Positions 15,936 through 22,679 of a stretch of 27,894 bases of DNA are shown here, piece after piece. How positions within the stretch are numbered: position 1 is the stretch's first letter; the number at the start of each line of letters is the position of its first letter. The stretch covers positions 1-27,894 of the forward strand of contig VBBH01000022.1 of assembly GCA_005888695.1 (NCBI GenBank), read 5' to 3'. The notes under the pieces were generated by a model. That model saw nothing but the letters and a program-made list of their open reading frames with translations, did not search any database and had not been told where the DNA came from. A program made the translations under genes and the position numbers. The DNA comes from Candidatus Bathyarchaeota archaeon. GTDB taxonomy: Archaea; Thermoproteota; Bathyarchaeia; 40CM-2-53-6.

Positions 15936-16357
15936 GCATCTTCATTGACACCGGCATCTTCGTAGCCTTCGCCAACAAAAGCGACAATCACAACAAGCGA
16001 GCTGTCGAACTCATCGACCAGATACGGAAAGGGGGTTATGGGATGCCATACACTTCGGATTATGTACTCGACGAGACGATTACGACCTCGTTAGTCCGAT
16101 CAAGGAGCGTCGAGGTAGCGGTCAGAGCCGGAACGCTGATACTCGGATCTAAGGAGAAGGGAATCCCTGCTATACCACGACTAGTCCGGGTAGACGAGAA
16201 AGTAATTCAGGAAGCTTGGAACATGTTTCGCTCGAGCAGACATCCGAAGCTAAGTTTCACAGACCACACTATACTGAGTCAATCCCGAGCAATAGCCGGC
16301 GGCTCCATCATGAGCTTTGACAAAGACTTCGACGGTCTACTCGACAGAGTATTCTGA
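15932..16357 (+). CDS. vapC: PIN-domain ribonuclease toxin (pair 4)
   Basis: A 141-residue PIN domain of the IFIDTGIFVAFANKSDNHNKRA type. Active-site candidates Asp6, Glu48 (VLDETITTSL), Asp111 (SFTDHTILSQSRA) and Asp130 (SFDKDFDGL). It overlaps the antitoxin by 4 bases. Different PIN subfamily from pairs 1-3. Confidence 0.87.
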   Translation: MSIFIDTGIFVAFANKSDNHNKRAVELIDQIRKGGYGMPYTSDYVLDETITTSLVRSRSVEVAVRAGTLILGSKEKGIPAIPRLVRVDEKVIQEAWNMFRSSRHPKLSFTDHTILSQSRAIAGGSIMSFDKDFDGLLDRVF

Positions 16358-16457
16358 TGAATGCACTTCGAAAGGACCCAGAGCTGCGCATAGCATCATA
16401 CTAGCACCAGACGAATTCAACACCTTGCAGAGAACAGAGGATCAATAATCTCTACAC

Positions 16458-16787
16458 TTGGCTTGGCGCGATCGTCTCAACGTCCATATTTCAAAGATGG
16501 AGATTATGCTGCAACAGAAACTGGTGGAGGATGGTATCAGTCATCAGACACAGGTCGAGATACCTGTTACAATCGCAGACTTTTACTTTCCAACAATGCC
16601 TCGTCCAACACTAGTCTTTGTCGACGGTCCACCACACAGGCAATTTAGCCGATCGGTTAAGGATGAGGAGGTCAGGTCTCTCCTGCGAAAGAAGGGCTAC
16701 GTCATCCTCGAGCTGGAGTACTCTCACTATTCTGACAAGATCAGAGACCAGTTGTACGAGATGATTCTCGCTGGAGTGAAACGATAG
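16458..16787 (+). CDS. Vsr/DUF559-like PD-(D/E)XK nuclease, small
   Basis: A 109-residue protein. MEIMLQQKLVEDGISHQTQVEIPVTIADFYFP, then LVFVDGPPHRQFSRSVKDEEVRSLLRKKGYVILELEY. This is the very-short-patch-repair/DUF559 endonuclease pattern: Asp in ADFYF, acid in VFVDG, basic residues after, and the KD-xx-R-xx-L-xxx-GY helix. It may nick or cut DNA. TTG start at 16458, alternative ATG at 16497. It sits alone between two toxin-antitoxin pairs; no methyltransferase is visible. Confidence 0.7.
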   Translation: MAWRDRLNVHISKMEIMLQQKLVEDGISHQTQVEIPVTIADFYFPTMPRPTLVFVDGPPHRQFSRSVKDEEVRSLLRKKGYVILELEYSHYSDKIRDQLYEMILAGVKR

Positions 16788-16933
16788 TCAAAGGCCAAAA
16801 CGTTAAGGCCGCAATCCCCGCAACGAAGCGATCATCCTGGGAAGGAAGTCGTCGATCTCTATTTTTTGCCTATCGAGGCCGCCCTAGAACCCTCTCCGTC
16901 CTCCTACACGGTTGCCTGCCTATCAGCAGGTTT

Positions 16934-16960
16934 AAGTTGTACTTTTGATAGGTACAACTT
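16934..16960. promoter_or_regulatory. Inverted repeat upstream of the AbrB-PIN pair 5
   Basis: AAGTTGTAC, 9-base spacer, GTACAACTT: perfect 9+9 bp dyad, 8 bases before the TTG start at 16969. Predicted AbrB-type operator. Confidence 0.65.
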
Positions 16961-16968
16961 GACTCGAG

Positions 16969-17190
16969 TTGCCCAATGTCAAGGTCAAACGCAAGGGCCA
17001 GGTCACGATTCCGGTCGAGCTAAGGCACAGATTGAAGATCGAAGAGGGTTCTCTACTGGAAGTAGAGCAACACAAAGAAGGAATACTTCTCAAGCCCCTA
17101 GCACCGCTGAAGGTGGGAAAAATTGTTAGTGAAGAAGAACAGCGGAAGATAATCCGAGAACTCGACGCATTGAGGAAAAAGTGGCGTTGA
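16969..17190 (+). CDS. AbrB-family antitoxin (pair 5)
   Basis: A 73-residue protein: VKVKRKGQVTIPVELRHRLKIEEGSLLEVEQHKEGILLKPL is a canonical AbrB/MazE swapped-hairpin domain. The helical tail (EEEQRKIIRELDALRKKW) is the toxin-binding part. TTG start, overlapping the downstream toxin by 10 bases. Confidence 0.87.
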   Translation: MPNVKVKRKGQVTIPVELRHRLKIEEGSLLEVEQHKEGILLKPLAPLKVGKIVSEEEQRKIIRELDALRKKWR

Positions 17191-17579
17191 CGGGTGTCGC
17201 TGACACTCGGTTTCTCCTAGTCTTCGAATTCTCCACTCTTGAAGACAAGTCCCGCATAGAAACCATGATGGCAAAGGAACTTCTCAACGGCCTGCTAGCG
17301 CCCTCCATTGTCTTGACGGAATTTCTAAAGATCTCTGGGGCACGCCTTGGAGCCGAAGCCGCGCGACTGAGACTCAACCGGCTCAAAGACAGAGGAATGT
17401 ACGTATTGCCAATAACCGAAGAAATGGCGTTAGCAGCTGGCGGATTGCTTCTCAGGCATGGCGATGTCCCGATTGCGGATGCATTGATTGCTTCACCGGT
17501 TCAAACCGGCGAGGCAGACTATGTCATAACCGACGATCCGCATTTCAAAACACTCCGAGTCAGAACAAAATGGCTATGA
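17181..17579 (+). CDS. vapC: PIN-domain ribonuclease toxin (pair 5)
   Basis: A 132-residue PIN domain starting at GTG within the antitoxin end. Active-site candidates Asp8 (VADTRFLLVFEF), Glu47 (VLTEFLKI), Asp100 (VPIADALIA) and Asp118/119 (ITDDPHF). Typical archaeal AbrB-linked VapC. Confidence 0.86.
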   Translation: MALTGVADTRFLLVFEFSTLEDKSRIETMMAKELLNGLLAPSIVLTEFLKISGARLGAEAARLRLNRLKDRGMYVLPITEEMALAAGGLLLRHGDVPIADALIASPVQTGEADYVITDDPHFKTLRVRTKWL

Positions 17580-17838
17580 GAATGCCAACAGCTTAACCGT
17601 AGTTCCAAGTATCAGATAGGCTACTTTTCCGCCGCAGTGAAGTGATACCAACAGTATAACTTAGTGTCACGCAATGTACATTTGTATTTTGCGCCTAACC
17701 TCTAGCCGGTCCCATCGAATGAAGGTAAAAAACTCGAAATGCTAACTCACCAGCGCCTCAAAGAGAGCAAACATCCAAGAAACCACTCTGGGTTAGGCAC
17801 AACGTACATATATTTAGGCACAACATCCTCTCTACTGC
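17580..17838. promoter_or_regulatory. Intergenic region with direct repeats flanking a TATA-like box
   Basis: TTAGGCACAAC occurs at 17793-17803 and 17814-17824, 21 bases apart (two helical turns), with ACATATATTT between them. A related inverted copy (TGCGCCTAACC) lies at 17690-17700. This is the promoter region of the VRVKK/nucleotidyltransferase pair; the repeats look like an operator over the TATA box. Confidence 0.5.
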
Positions 17839-18255
17839 TTGAGTTTCATGTTCGTGAGAGTTAAGAAAATCCGATCGAAGAGATACATCTACCTTGTTGA
17901 AGGTAGGAGGATGGGCGATCGAGTACGGCAGAAGACGCTCTGTTATCTTGGTCCAATCTCAAAACTGATCTACGGCGTCCCCTCCGACACCAAGCAAAAG
18001 GTTGACAAAATGTTTCAGGTGGACTGGGACAAAATCAATGAAAAAATAGCTCGTATTCCACTAACCTTCGAAGAACTATCCGAAGCAAAGCGGGCACAAT
18101 ATCCTGTCTTCATTAGGACGAGGCAACCGGGTTCTCGCACTCAAGGCCGCAGGCCTAGAGTCAAAGGGGAACAATCTGCCCTCGCAACACTCGCTGCCCG
18201 AAGGTTCAACGAAATGTTCGAAGAGATCGGAGACCGAGAGTATCGCATGCGATGA
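17839..18255 (+). CDS. Small VRVKK-type protein resembling an IS1634-like transposase N-terminus, partner of nucleotidyltransferase
   Basis: A 138-residue protein. The N-terminal ~45 residues (FVRVKKIRSKRYIYLVEGRR, then VRQKTLCYLGPI) match the small domain found at the start of IS1634/IS4-type transposases. No DDE domain follows; instead there is a helical, basic region. Start TTG 17839 or ATG 17848; the ATG gives the usual MFVRVKK beginning. Its last codons overlap the next gene as ATGA. The last 34 bases of the gene region are repeated 5.7 kb downstream. I infer an antitoxin or regulator for the downstream enzyme. Confidence 0.62.
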   Translation: MSFMFVRVKKIRSKRYIYLVEGRRMGDRVRQKTLCYLGPISKLIYGVPSDTKQKVDKMFQVDWDKINEKIARIPLTFEELSEAKRAQYPVFIRTRQPGSRTQGRRPRVKGEQSALATLAARRFNEMFEEIGDREYRMR

Positions 18256-18256
18256 C
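18223..18256. repeat. 34-bp direct repeat, copy 1
   Basis: Identical at 33 of 34 positions to 23925-23958. It covers the last codons of the VRVKK gene and its overlap with the nucleotidyltransferase start, and contains the 10-bp palindrome TCGCATGCGA. Confidence 0.8.
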
Positions 18257-18944
18257 ATCGAGAAGAAAGACTTCAACAAAGCTCATTTCACCCTCTCTTC
18301 GGACGAGAGATTTCGTCTCGCAGCTCGTCAAAGAGCCGAACGAGTTGAGGAGGAGGATGCTTCTCGTCGGATTTATCACCAAAAAACTCGATCAAAAACA
18401 AGTCTACGTCTATCTTGTAGGCGGACAAGCCGTCGAGACATATACCGCAGGACAGTTCACCACGGGAGACATCGACATTACAACCACCGACAGGAATGAA
18501 ACCGAGGTGATCCTGGTTCGGCTTGGTTTCAAGAGAGAAGGAATGGTCTGGCTCAACCGCAAACTTGGTCTAGCTGTCCAGATCGTCGGCTCGTACCCAA
18601 GTCGAAGTGAGAAGATCACCACCATAGACGTCGGCCCATTCAAAGTCAGAGTAGTTGGTCCAGAGGACCTCATCATCGACAGACTTGTCGCGGCGAAGTT
18701 CTGGAAGAGCGAACGCGACGGAGAGCAAGCTCTTGCCCTAATCAATGTCTTCAGGAAACGACTCGATCTTCCTTATCTCAGAACTAGGGGACGAGAGGAG
18801 AAGGTTGAGGATATGATTCAATTGCCCAACATGAAAGGCAAGAAGTATGAATCCTCACTCCCTGGCTTCAATTACAGAGAAGAACTCCACGAAGCGTCCC
18901 AGTACCTGTTCGGCAAGACGAAGAAGAGGAAACAGGACCGGTAA
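18252..18944 (+). CDS. Nucleotidyltransferase-like protein (DUF6036/AbiEii-like fold)
   Basis: A 230-residue protein. VYVYLVGGQAVETYTAGQFTTGDIDITTTD (residues ~51-80) is a nucleotidyltransferase core with Gly57-Gly58 and the catalytic-type Asp73-x-Asp75. The later VVGPEDLIIDRLVAAKFWKSERDGEQALALI block is common in DUF6036 and AbiEii/AbiGii-type enzymes. These modify a target by nucleotide transfer and often act as toxins or antitoxins. Start ATG overlaps the upstream stop, so the two proteins are tightly coupled. The C-terminus is Lys/Arg-rich. Confidence 0.75.
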   Translation: MTSRRKTSTKLISPSLRTRDFVSQLVKEPNELRRRMLLVGFITKKLDQKQVYVYLVGGQAVETYTAGQFTTGDIDITTTDRNETEVILVRLGFKREGMVWLNRKLGLAVQIVGSYPSRSEKITTIDVGPFKVRVVGPEDLIIDRLVAAKFWKSERDGEQALALINVFRKRLDLPYLRTRGREEKVEDMIQLPNMKGKKYESSLPGFNYREELHEASQYLFGKTKKRKQDR

Positions 18945-19035
18945 ATCGAGAAAGAAAGACATGCCCATTCTCAACACGATCGTCCTCCTCGGCGCCTCAG
19001 CCTGGACAGTTTAGAGGATCTGGAGAGACGTGCAA

Positions 19036-19728
19036 CTAGGAATGAGCTCCGCACTTTGGACAAACTGCGACATCAACTTGTCGTCTAACGCCGCATGCCA
19101 TGCACAGCCTAGCCGTCTGATTGTACAAGGGATCTCTCAGCCATGTCTTCTTCTCCAAACCAAGATTTGCAATTGATATCCTGGGCTTGATAATGTAACC
19201 TGTGAGTACTACTGGATGATATTCCGGTACCTCTGGCCTAGAAGTGTACACTGCCAAAGCTAGGGCCCATAGGCTGTCATCATGCGTCCCGGATGGGTGC
19301 GAGAACCGGTAATGCCCGGTCTTCATCACCTCATACCGTTCAATGTTCATCTCATTGATCAAATCCCGGTCAAATGGTAAGTGCAAGCGTTTTTTCTCCA
19401 TAACCTGTTTCAGGCATGTCATGATCTCCTGTTTCCGGGTTAGTGAAAGGTTGACTCCCTCGGCATTCTTCAATCCAGACTTTTGCGCGTCTTCAACAAA
19501 CACTTCACCGACACCGGTCTGATCGATAAGTATCCGGTGAACCTTGTTCAATGACTGGTTCAGAAGGTTGAGATAACCAAGGACCTCCGAATACGGGGTA
19601 CCAAGTGAAAACACTCTCTTATGGACAACGTGCAGACCATAGTCCGCGTCCTTCCTCACGACAATTATGACGGACGGATCGTGCTTCTGTCCCAGATCAA
19701 CGCCGACGTAGAAGTTACCTTCCTTCAA
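19036..19728 (-). CDS. Terminase large subunit, nuclease domain with C-terminal zinc ribbon
   Basis: An RNase H-like terminase nuclease. Acidic residues (numbered from the GTG at 19770) are Asp25 (FYVGVDLGQKHD), Asp83 (RILIDQTGVG) and Asp164/165 (THDDSLWALALA). A C-x2-C-x10-C-x2-C zinc ribbon (223-240) ends the protein. The frame is open to GTG at 19770, but I prefer TTG at 19728 because AAGGAG (19740-19735) lies 6 bases before it and LKEGNFYVGVDLG is where the domain begins. It overlaps the ATPase frame and is one base out of phase with it (+1), so it is either made separately by reinitiation or joined by frameshifting. It cuts viral or element DNA during packaging. Confidence 0.85.
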   Translation of the reverse strand: MKEGNFYVGVDLGQKHDPSVIIVVRKDADYGLHVVHKRVFSLGTPYSEVLGYLNLLNQSLNKVHRILIDQTGVGEVFVEDAQKSGLKNAEGVNLSLTRKQEIMTCLKQVMEKKRLHLPFDRDLINEMNIERYEVMKTGHYRFSHPSGTHDDSLWALALAVYTSRPEVPEYHPVVLTGYIIKPRISIANLGLEKKTWLRDPLYNQTARLCMACGVRRQVDVAVCPKCGAHS

Positions 19729-19740
19729 GCAATTCTCCTT
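19715..19740 (-). other. Possible reinitiation or +1 frameshift site within terL
   Basis: Reading along the minus strand: AAGGAG, then AATTG, CTT, GAA. Moving one base at CTT (to TTG) puts the ribosome in the nuclease frame. The layout of a Shine-Dalgarno-like sequence just before CTT recalls the bacterial prfB frameshift. The same AAGGAG could instead drive initiation at TTG 19728. Confidence 0.45.
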
Positions 19741-20581
19741 CCGTGAAATACTCCAATTTTTGATCCACACACTTACTGATCAAACCAACCGACAAGAAAG
19801 CGTCCTCTGTCTCGCTAAATTCCGCGTCCATCTCGCGCTGCCATCGTGGTTGATCATTCTTCATCTGCTCTCGTATCGCCTCTAACGCCTCTCTCTTCAG
19901 GGGACCATTTGGCTCCACGGCGTCTCTCCAGCCGACATGGTGTCGTGAAAATTTCCCAAACGTCTCGTTATCAGTGCACATTAGATAGAACAGCGTGTCC
20001 CGTGGTCCCGGAGTGCTAGCGCTGATGAAGCGTCCATTCGTCGTCAAAAGCGAGTAGACAGATGCATCATACAGTTCCTTGTCATTCTGAATCCAGCCGG
20101 ACTCATCCACAATGAGCATGTCCAGAGTTTCACCCCGCGCTGTTGGGGCATTGTTAGAAAGGGCTTCGATCGAACTCCCGTTGACGAACTTCAGCCTCGT
20201 CTGCAATATCTTTCCACTTACAATATAATCGGGGAGCTGTGCGAGGAAAGATCCGACTCTTTGCACGATCTTCCTGCTCTGACGAAGGCTCGGAGCCAAC
20301 ACGACAATTCGAGCCTTAGGCTTTGCCAATGCCCGGTAGAGTGCCAGGACGGCTAAAGCCTGCGATTTCCCACTTTGACGGGACCATATGCCGACGATGA
20401 ACTGGTTCTGGTCCCGGAATAGTTTCTCCTGGTAACTTGTAGGTTTAAAGCCGAGACGTTTCTCACAGAAGCCGACAATATCCTCCTCCACCAACGGCTT
20501 GCCTCGAAGCTTCTCCTCGACCTCATCGCGCTGCATATTCTCATAATATCGTTCGATCTTGCGTCTAACCCCGAAAGTCAA
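19715..20581 (-). CDS. terL: Terminase large subunit, ATPase domain
   Basis: A 288-residue packaging ATPase. A Q-motif-like TSYQEKLFRD (48-57), Walker A WSRQSGKS (66-73), Walker B DMLIVDES with Glu160, and the coupling motif SAST (187-190) are all present. The final part (MDAEFSETEDAFLSVGLISKC) is the usual linker into the nuclease domain. Here the frame stops at TAA 19717-19715, just where the nuclease domain should begin. It starts at ATG 20581, 3 bases after the stop of the upstream small basic protein, within an operon of four frames. It would power DNA translocation into a procapsid; no portal or capsid gene is visible in the window. Confidence 0.88.
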   Translation of the reverse strand: MTFGVRRKIERYYENMQRDEVEEKLRGKPLVEEDIVGFCEKRLGFKPTSYQEKLFRDQNQFIVGIWSRQSGKSQALAVLALYRALAKPKARIVVLAPSLRQSRKIVQRVGSFLAQLPDYIVSGKILQTRLKFVNGSSIEALSNNAPTARGETLDMLIVDESGWIQNDKELYDASVYSLLTTNGRFISASTPGPRDTLFYLMCTDNETFGKFSRHHVGWRDAVEPNGPLKREALEAIREQMKNDQPRWQREMDAEFSETEDAFLSVGLISKCVDQKLEYFTEGELLEGR

Positions 20582-20584
20582 TTG

Positions 20585-21007
20585 CTACCTCTTCCTCTCC
20601 TTTTTCTTCTGCAATGTCCTCCTTGTTCTCCTGCCCGTTTTCTTCCGCCCCTTCTTCCCAACCGGATATACTGGATCAAGGAGTATCCAGGGTCGTGGTC
20701 TCGGTGGTCCCTTCCAGGTTATCCTTCGTATCCGGACCTTCCCTGCTCGTTCTAGTTCTTTGACGCGTCGTTCCCAGTCCATATTCTGACGGTCCCGTAA
20801 AACATCGTTCAATACGGCGGCGGTGTAGGAGTGTATTCTGGCCCAACGCTCCTTCGATTTCACATCCAATTTCCCGTCCATCATGATCCTCCAACTCTCC
20901 AAGAGACTCATCCTCAACTGTTGAATCGCTTCGTCTCGCATCCGGTTCTCCGCGGACACATCCTCCGGATTCTCTTTCTCCTGTCCATCCGATCCGGTCT
21001 CGCTCAC
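20585..21007 (-). CDS. Small basic protein upstream of terL, candidate terminase small subunit
   Basis: A 140-residue protein starting at GTG 21007. An acidic N-terminus, a helical middle (RDEAIQQLRMSLLESWRIMM ... SKERWARIHSYTAAVLNDVL), and an extremely basic tail (KKGRKKTGRRTRR, then KKKERKR). Its stop lies 3 bases before the terL ATG. Position, size and DNA-binding charge fit a small terminase subunit, but I see no diagnostic motif, so this is inference. Confidence 0.6.
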   Translation of the reverse strand: MSETGSDGQEKENPEDVSAENRMRDEAIQQLRMSLLESWRIMMDGKLDVKSKERWARIHSYTAAVLNDVLRDRQNMDWERRVKELERAGKVRIRRITWKGPPRPRPWILLDPVYPVGKKGRKKTGRRTRRTLQKKKERKR

Positions 21008-21014
21008 CTATCAC

Positions 21015-21305
21015 TCACTTCGCGTCCGCGTCCAGCTTGCTCTCGATCTTCGCAATACCCTGGGCGGTCCGTCGGGATACCCTTCCGGTCGAGACGTATG
21101 CGTCCAACCAGAGCCTCAACGAACGCAACGCGATACTCCCAAGCATCCTCGCCTGAGTCTGATCCATCATTTTCTCCTGCGTCCCAGTGTCCAACCGGTC
21201 CAGAATGATCCGACTCAATCGTCGAATACTCTGGAGAAGGTCCTCTCTCGAAACCTCATCTGTAACCTCCAAAACTCTCAACACCTCCCGCGTAGGCTGC
21301 GTCAT
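21015..21305 (-). CDS. Small helical protein, first gene of the terminase operon
   Basis: A 96-residue, almost fully helical protein (REDLLQSIRRLSRIILDRL; ARMLGSIALRSLRLWLDAYVS; TAQGIAKIESKLDA). ATG start; stop 7 bases before the next gene. It could be a small terminase subunit or a packaging accessory. The structured repeat copy A lies directly upstream. Confidence 0.55.
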   Translation of the reverse strand: MTQPTREVLRVLEVTDEVSREDLLQSIRRLSRIILDRLDTGTQEKMMDQTQARMLGSIALRSLRLWLDAYVSTGRVSRRTAQGIAKIESKLDADAK

Positions 21306-21400
21306 TTACTGTCAACCGACCCTCGTTCGTCGCGTCCCGTACCCTAAGATCAAATCAAGAAAATCCGAGGCGAGACGCTACGCTCGCTCACATGTAATGT

Positions 21401-21517
21401 GCTGGCATCACGCCGACGAGGCGTCTACAGCATTTCCAAATGCTCGCAGATTTCCCTGCTCTCGGACCTATATGATCTTAGAAAATATATCAAGTTAGTC
21501 CTCATAAAACATCCATA
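21401..21517. repeat. Structured ~120-bp repeat, copy A
   Basis: Shares with 24704-24830 the blocks GCTGGCATCACGCC, AGGCGTCTACAGC, TCTTAGAAAATAT, AAGTTAGTCC and ATCCATA. The first two blocks pair as a stem (GCTG/CAGC and ACGCC/GGCGT) around a loop that differs between copies. It lies directly upstream of the terminase operon (minus strand). Confidence 0.7.
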
Positions 21518-21545
21518 CTAATTGTCATGGGTGCCACGAAGTAGC

Positions 21546-21833
21546 TCATGGATCCGTCGGAACCGGCTTTGGCAAAGGTAAGACCTCGATTTTCTCTTTC
21601 ACGTAACCAAGCTCGGAGAGTCGCTCCCGGATAAGAGTCCTCAGACCAAAGCTGATGCTACGTTCACCTAATGATTCGCAGTAATTGGCTACTGCCTTCC
21701 ACAATTCAACGCTTACTAAAAGATGGATTTCACGGACTTCATCCTTCCGCGAAACGTACAACGGAGGTCTCCCACGCCGGCGTGTGTTCAACAACACTCT
21801 TGCAAACCAAGAACTTGGTAACGTATGGTCCAC
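21546..21833 (-). CDS. Ribbon-helix-helix-like DNA-binding protein
   Basis: A 95-residue protein from GTG 21833. A basic start (NTRRRGRPPLYVSRKDE) is followed by VREIHLLVSVELWKAVANYCESLGERSISFGLRTLIRERLSELGY, which fits an RHH pattern (strand, helix, turn, helix). A perfect 20-bp palindrome lies upstream, suggesting autoregulation. Confidence 0.6.
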   Translation of the reverse strand: MDHTLPSSWFARVLLNTRRRGRPPLYVSRKDEVREIHLLVSVELWKAVANYCESLGERSISFGLRTLIRERLSELGYVKEKIEVLPLPKPVPTDP

Positions 21834-21883
21834 ACATACTTGTAATTGAGATATGACCGAAACTGACTGACCCCAATTTCAGC

Positions 21884-21937
21884 CTTGGCAACAGACTGCC
21901 CAACCCATTATAAGCGGCTTGGCAATGCATTGCCAAG
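21884..21937. promoter_or_regulatory. Palindromic operator with TATA box and extra half-site
   Basis: Perfect palindrome CTTGGCAATG-CATTGCCAAG at 21918-21937, TATA-like TTATAA at 21908-21913, and a further half-site CTTGGCAA at 21884-21891 near the expected transcription start of the minus-strand gene starting at 21833. Confidence 0.68.
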
Positions 21938-21971
21938 AGTCGGCACACGGCAGCATAGGACGGGGAGTGTT

Positions 21972-22424
21972 CTAAGGGCTGATATCCCATTTCGAGTTCA
22001 AATCGTCGAGAAAATAGACGCGAGTTTCGGGCAACAATTTCTCATACAGTTTCCTGTCGGCCGTCACCAGCTTTGTTGCGACCAATTCGGAGAGGGCGGC
22101 ATAACTTGCATCGTACGCCGATAACGAATATTTTCGTGCTGTTTTTGTCGTCTGAGTTATGAAATCCATAGATGGAGGGACAAGCTCGAGATCAAACTCG
22201 ACCAGGCTCTGGACGCTGTTCACTAATTCAGTGGTGGAGAGTTTTGGGTTGTAGTTGAGAGCGTTGCCAACTTCGTAGATGAGGAGATCGGGCGCGGTTA
22301 GTCTGACATTTCCATCTAGATAGGCGTCCCTCAGTCCGAGTGCTTTTTCTGTGCCTTCTTCTTCGACGAACCATTTCGTCGCGACACTAGCGTCCAGGAC
22401 TAGGGTCGGCGGAGCTCTCTCCAC
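21972..22424 (-). CDS. vapC: PIN-domain ribonuclease toxin VapC (pair 6)
   Basis: A 150-residue PIN domain from GTG 22424. Active-site candidates Asp11 (LVLDASVATKWFVEEE), Glu51 (LIYEVGNALN), Asp105 (SAYDASYAALSE) and Asp123 (VTADRKLYE). The frame is open much further upstream but the PIN domain begins here and the extension overlaps vapB. It overlaps vapB by 25 bases. Paralogue of the toxin at 9386-9832. Confidence 0.86.
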   Translation of the reverse strand: MERAPPTLVLDASVATKWFVEEEGTEKALGLRDAYLDGNVRLTAPDLLIYEVGNALNYNPKLSTTELVNSVQSLVEFDLELVPPSMDFITQTTKTARKYSLSAYDASYAALSELVATKLVTADRKLYEKLLPETRVYFLDDLNSKWDISP

Positions 22425-22672
22425 GTGCGAATAACCTCCGTGCTCGACCATCCTTCCACATGACCCACTTTGCGACGAGTCTCGTCCATCTTCGCCGCTG
22501 CTTTGCGCATCTTCTCCCTGTCGCGGATTCGGCCTAGAGATCGTTGTTGGACCCAGAGCCTGAACGCTTGCGAAGCAGCCTCGCCTACTCTCAAGCCTGC
22601 CTTGACAGCTTCCCCTCTCAAATGCCTGTAGGCAGTCGCGTCCACGTCTTTGATGACGACGTTTGAGCCCAA
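22400..22672 (-). CDS. vapB: Antitoxin VapB (pair 6)
   Basis: A 90-residue protein: VVIKDVDATAYRHLRGEAVKAGLRVGEAASQAFRLWVQQ looks like a strand-helix-helix DNA-binding start, and the tail GWSSTEVIRTWRELRRP resembles that of VapB pair 2. TTG start at 22672. An imperfect dyad (GGTAnTACATGTACC type, 22690s-22705) and TATA-like sequence lie upstream. Confidence 0.8.
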   Translation of the reverse strand: MGSNVVIKDVDATAYRHLRGEAVKAGLRVGEAASQAFRLWVQQRSLGRIRDREKMRKAAAKMDETRRKVGHVEGWSSTEVIRTWRELRRP

Positions 22673-22679
22673 GTATCAA

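Noticed and set aside
9117..16960. CRISPR-like array from repeated GTATAC-type palindromes
   Set aside because: The repeats are single dyads before individual operons, differ in sequence, and have no regular spacers or cas genes.
17839..18255. Insertion sequence of the IS1634/IS4 type
   Set aside because: Only the small N-terminal domain is similar. No DDE catalytic domain and no terminal inverted repeats are visible.
21972..22679. 235-residue fusion of an N-terminal domain to VapC
   Set aside because: The first 85 codons are the antisense-frame reading of vapB (same strand, other frame); the PIN domain has its own GTG at 22424.
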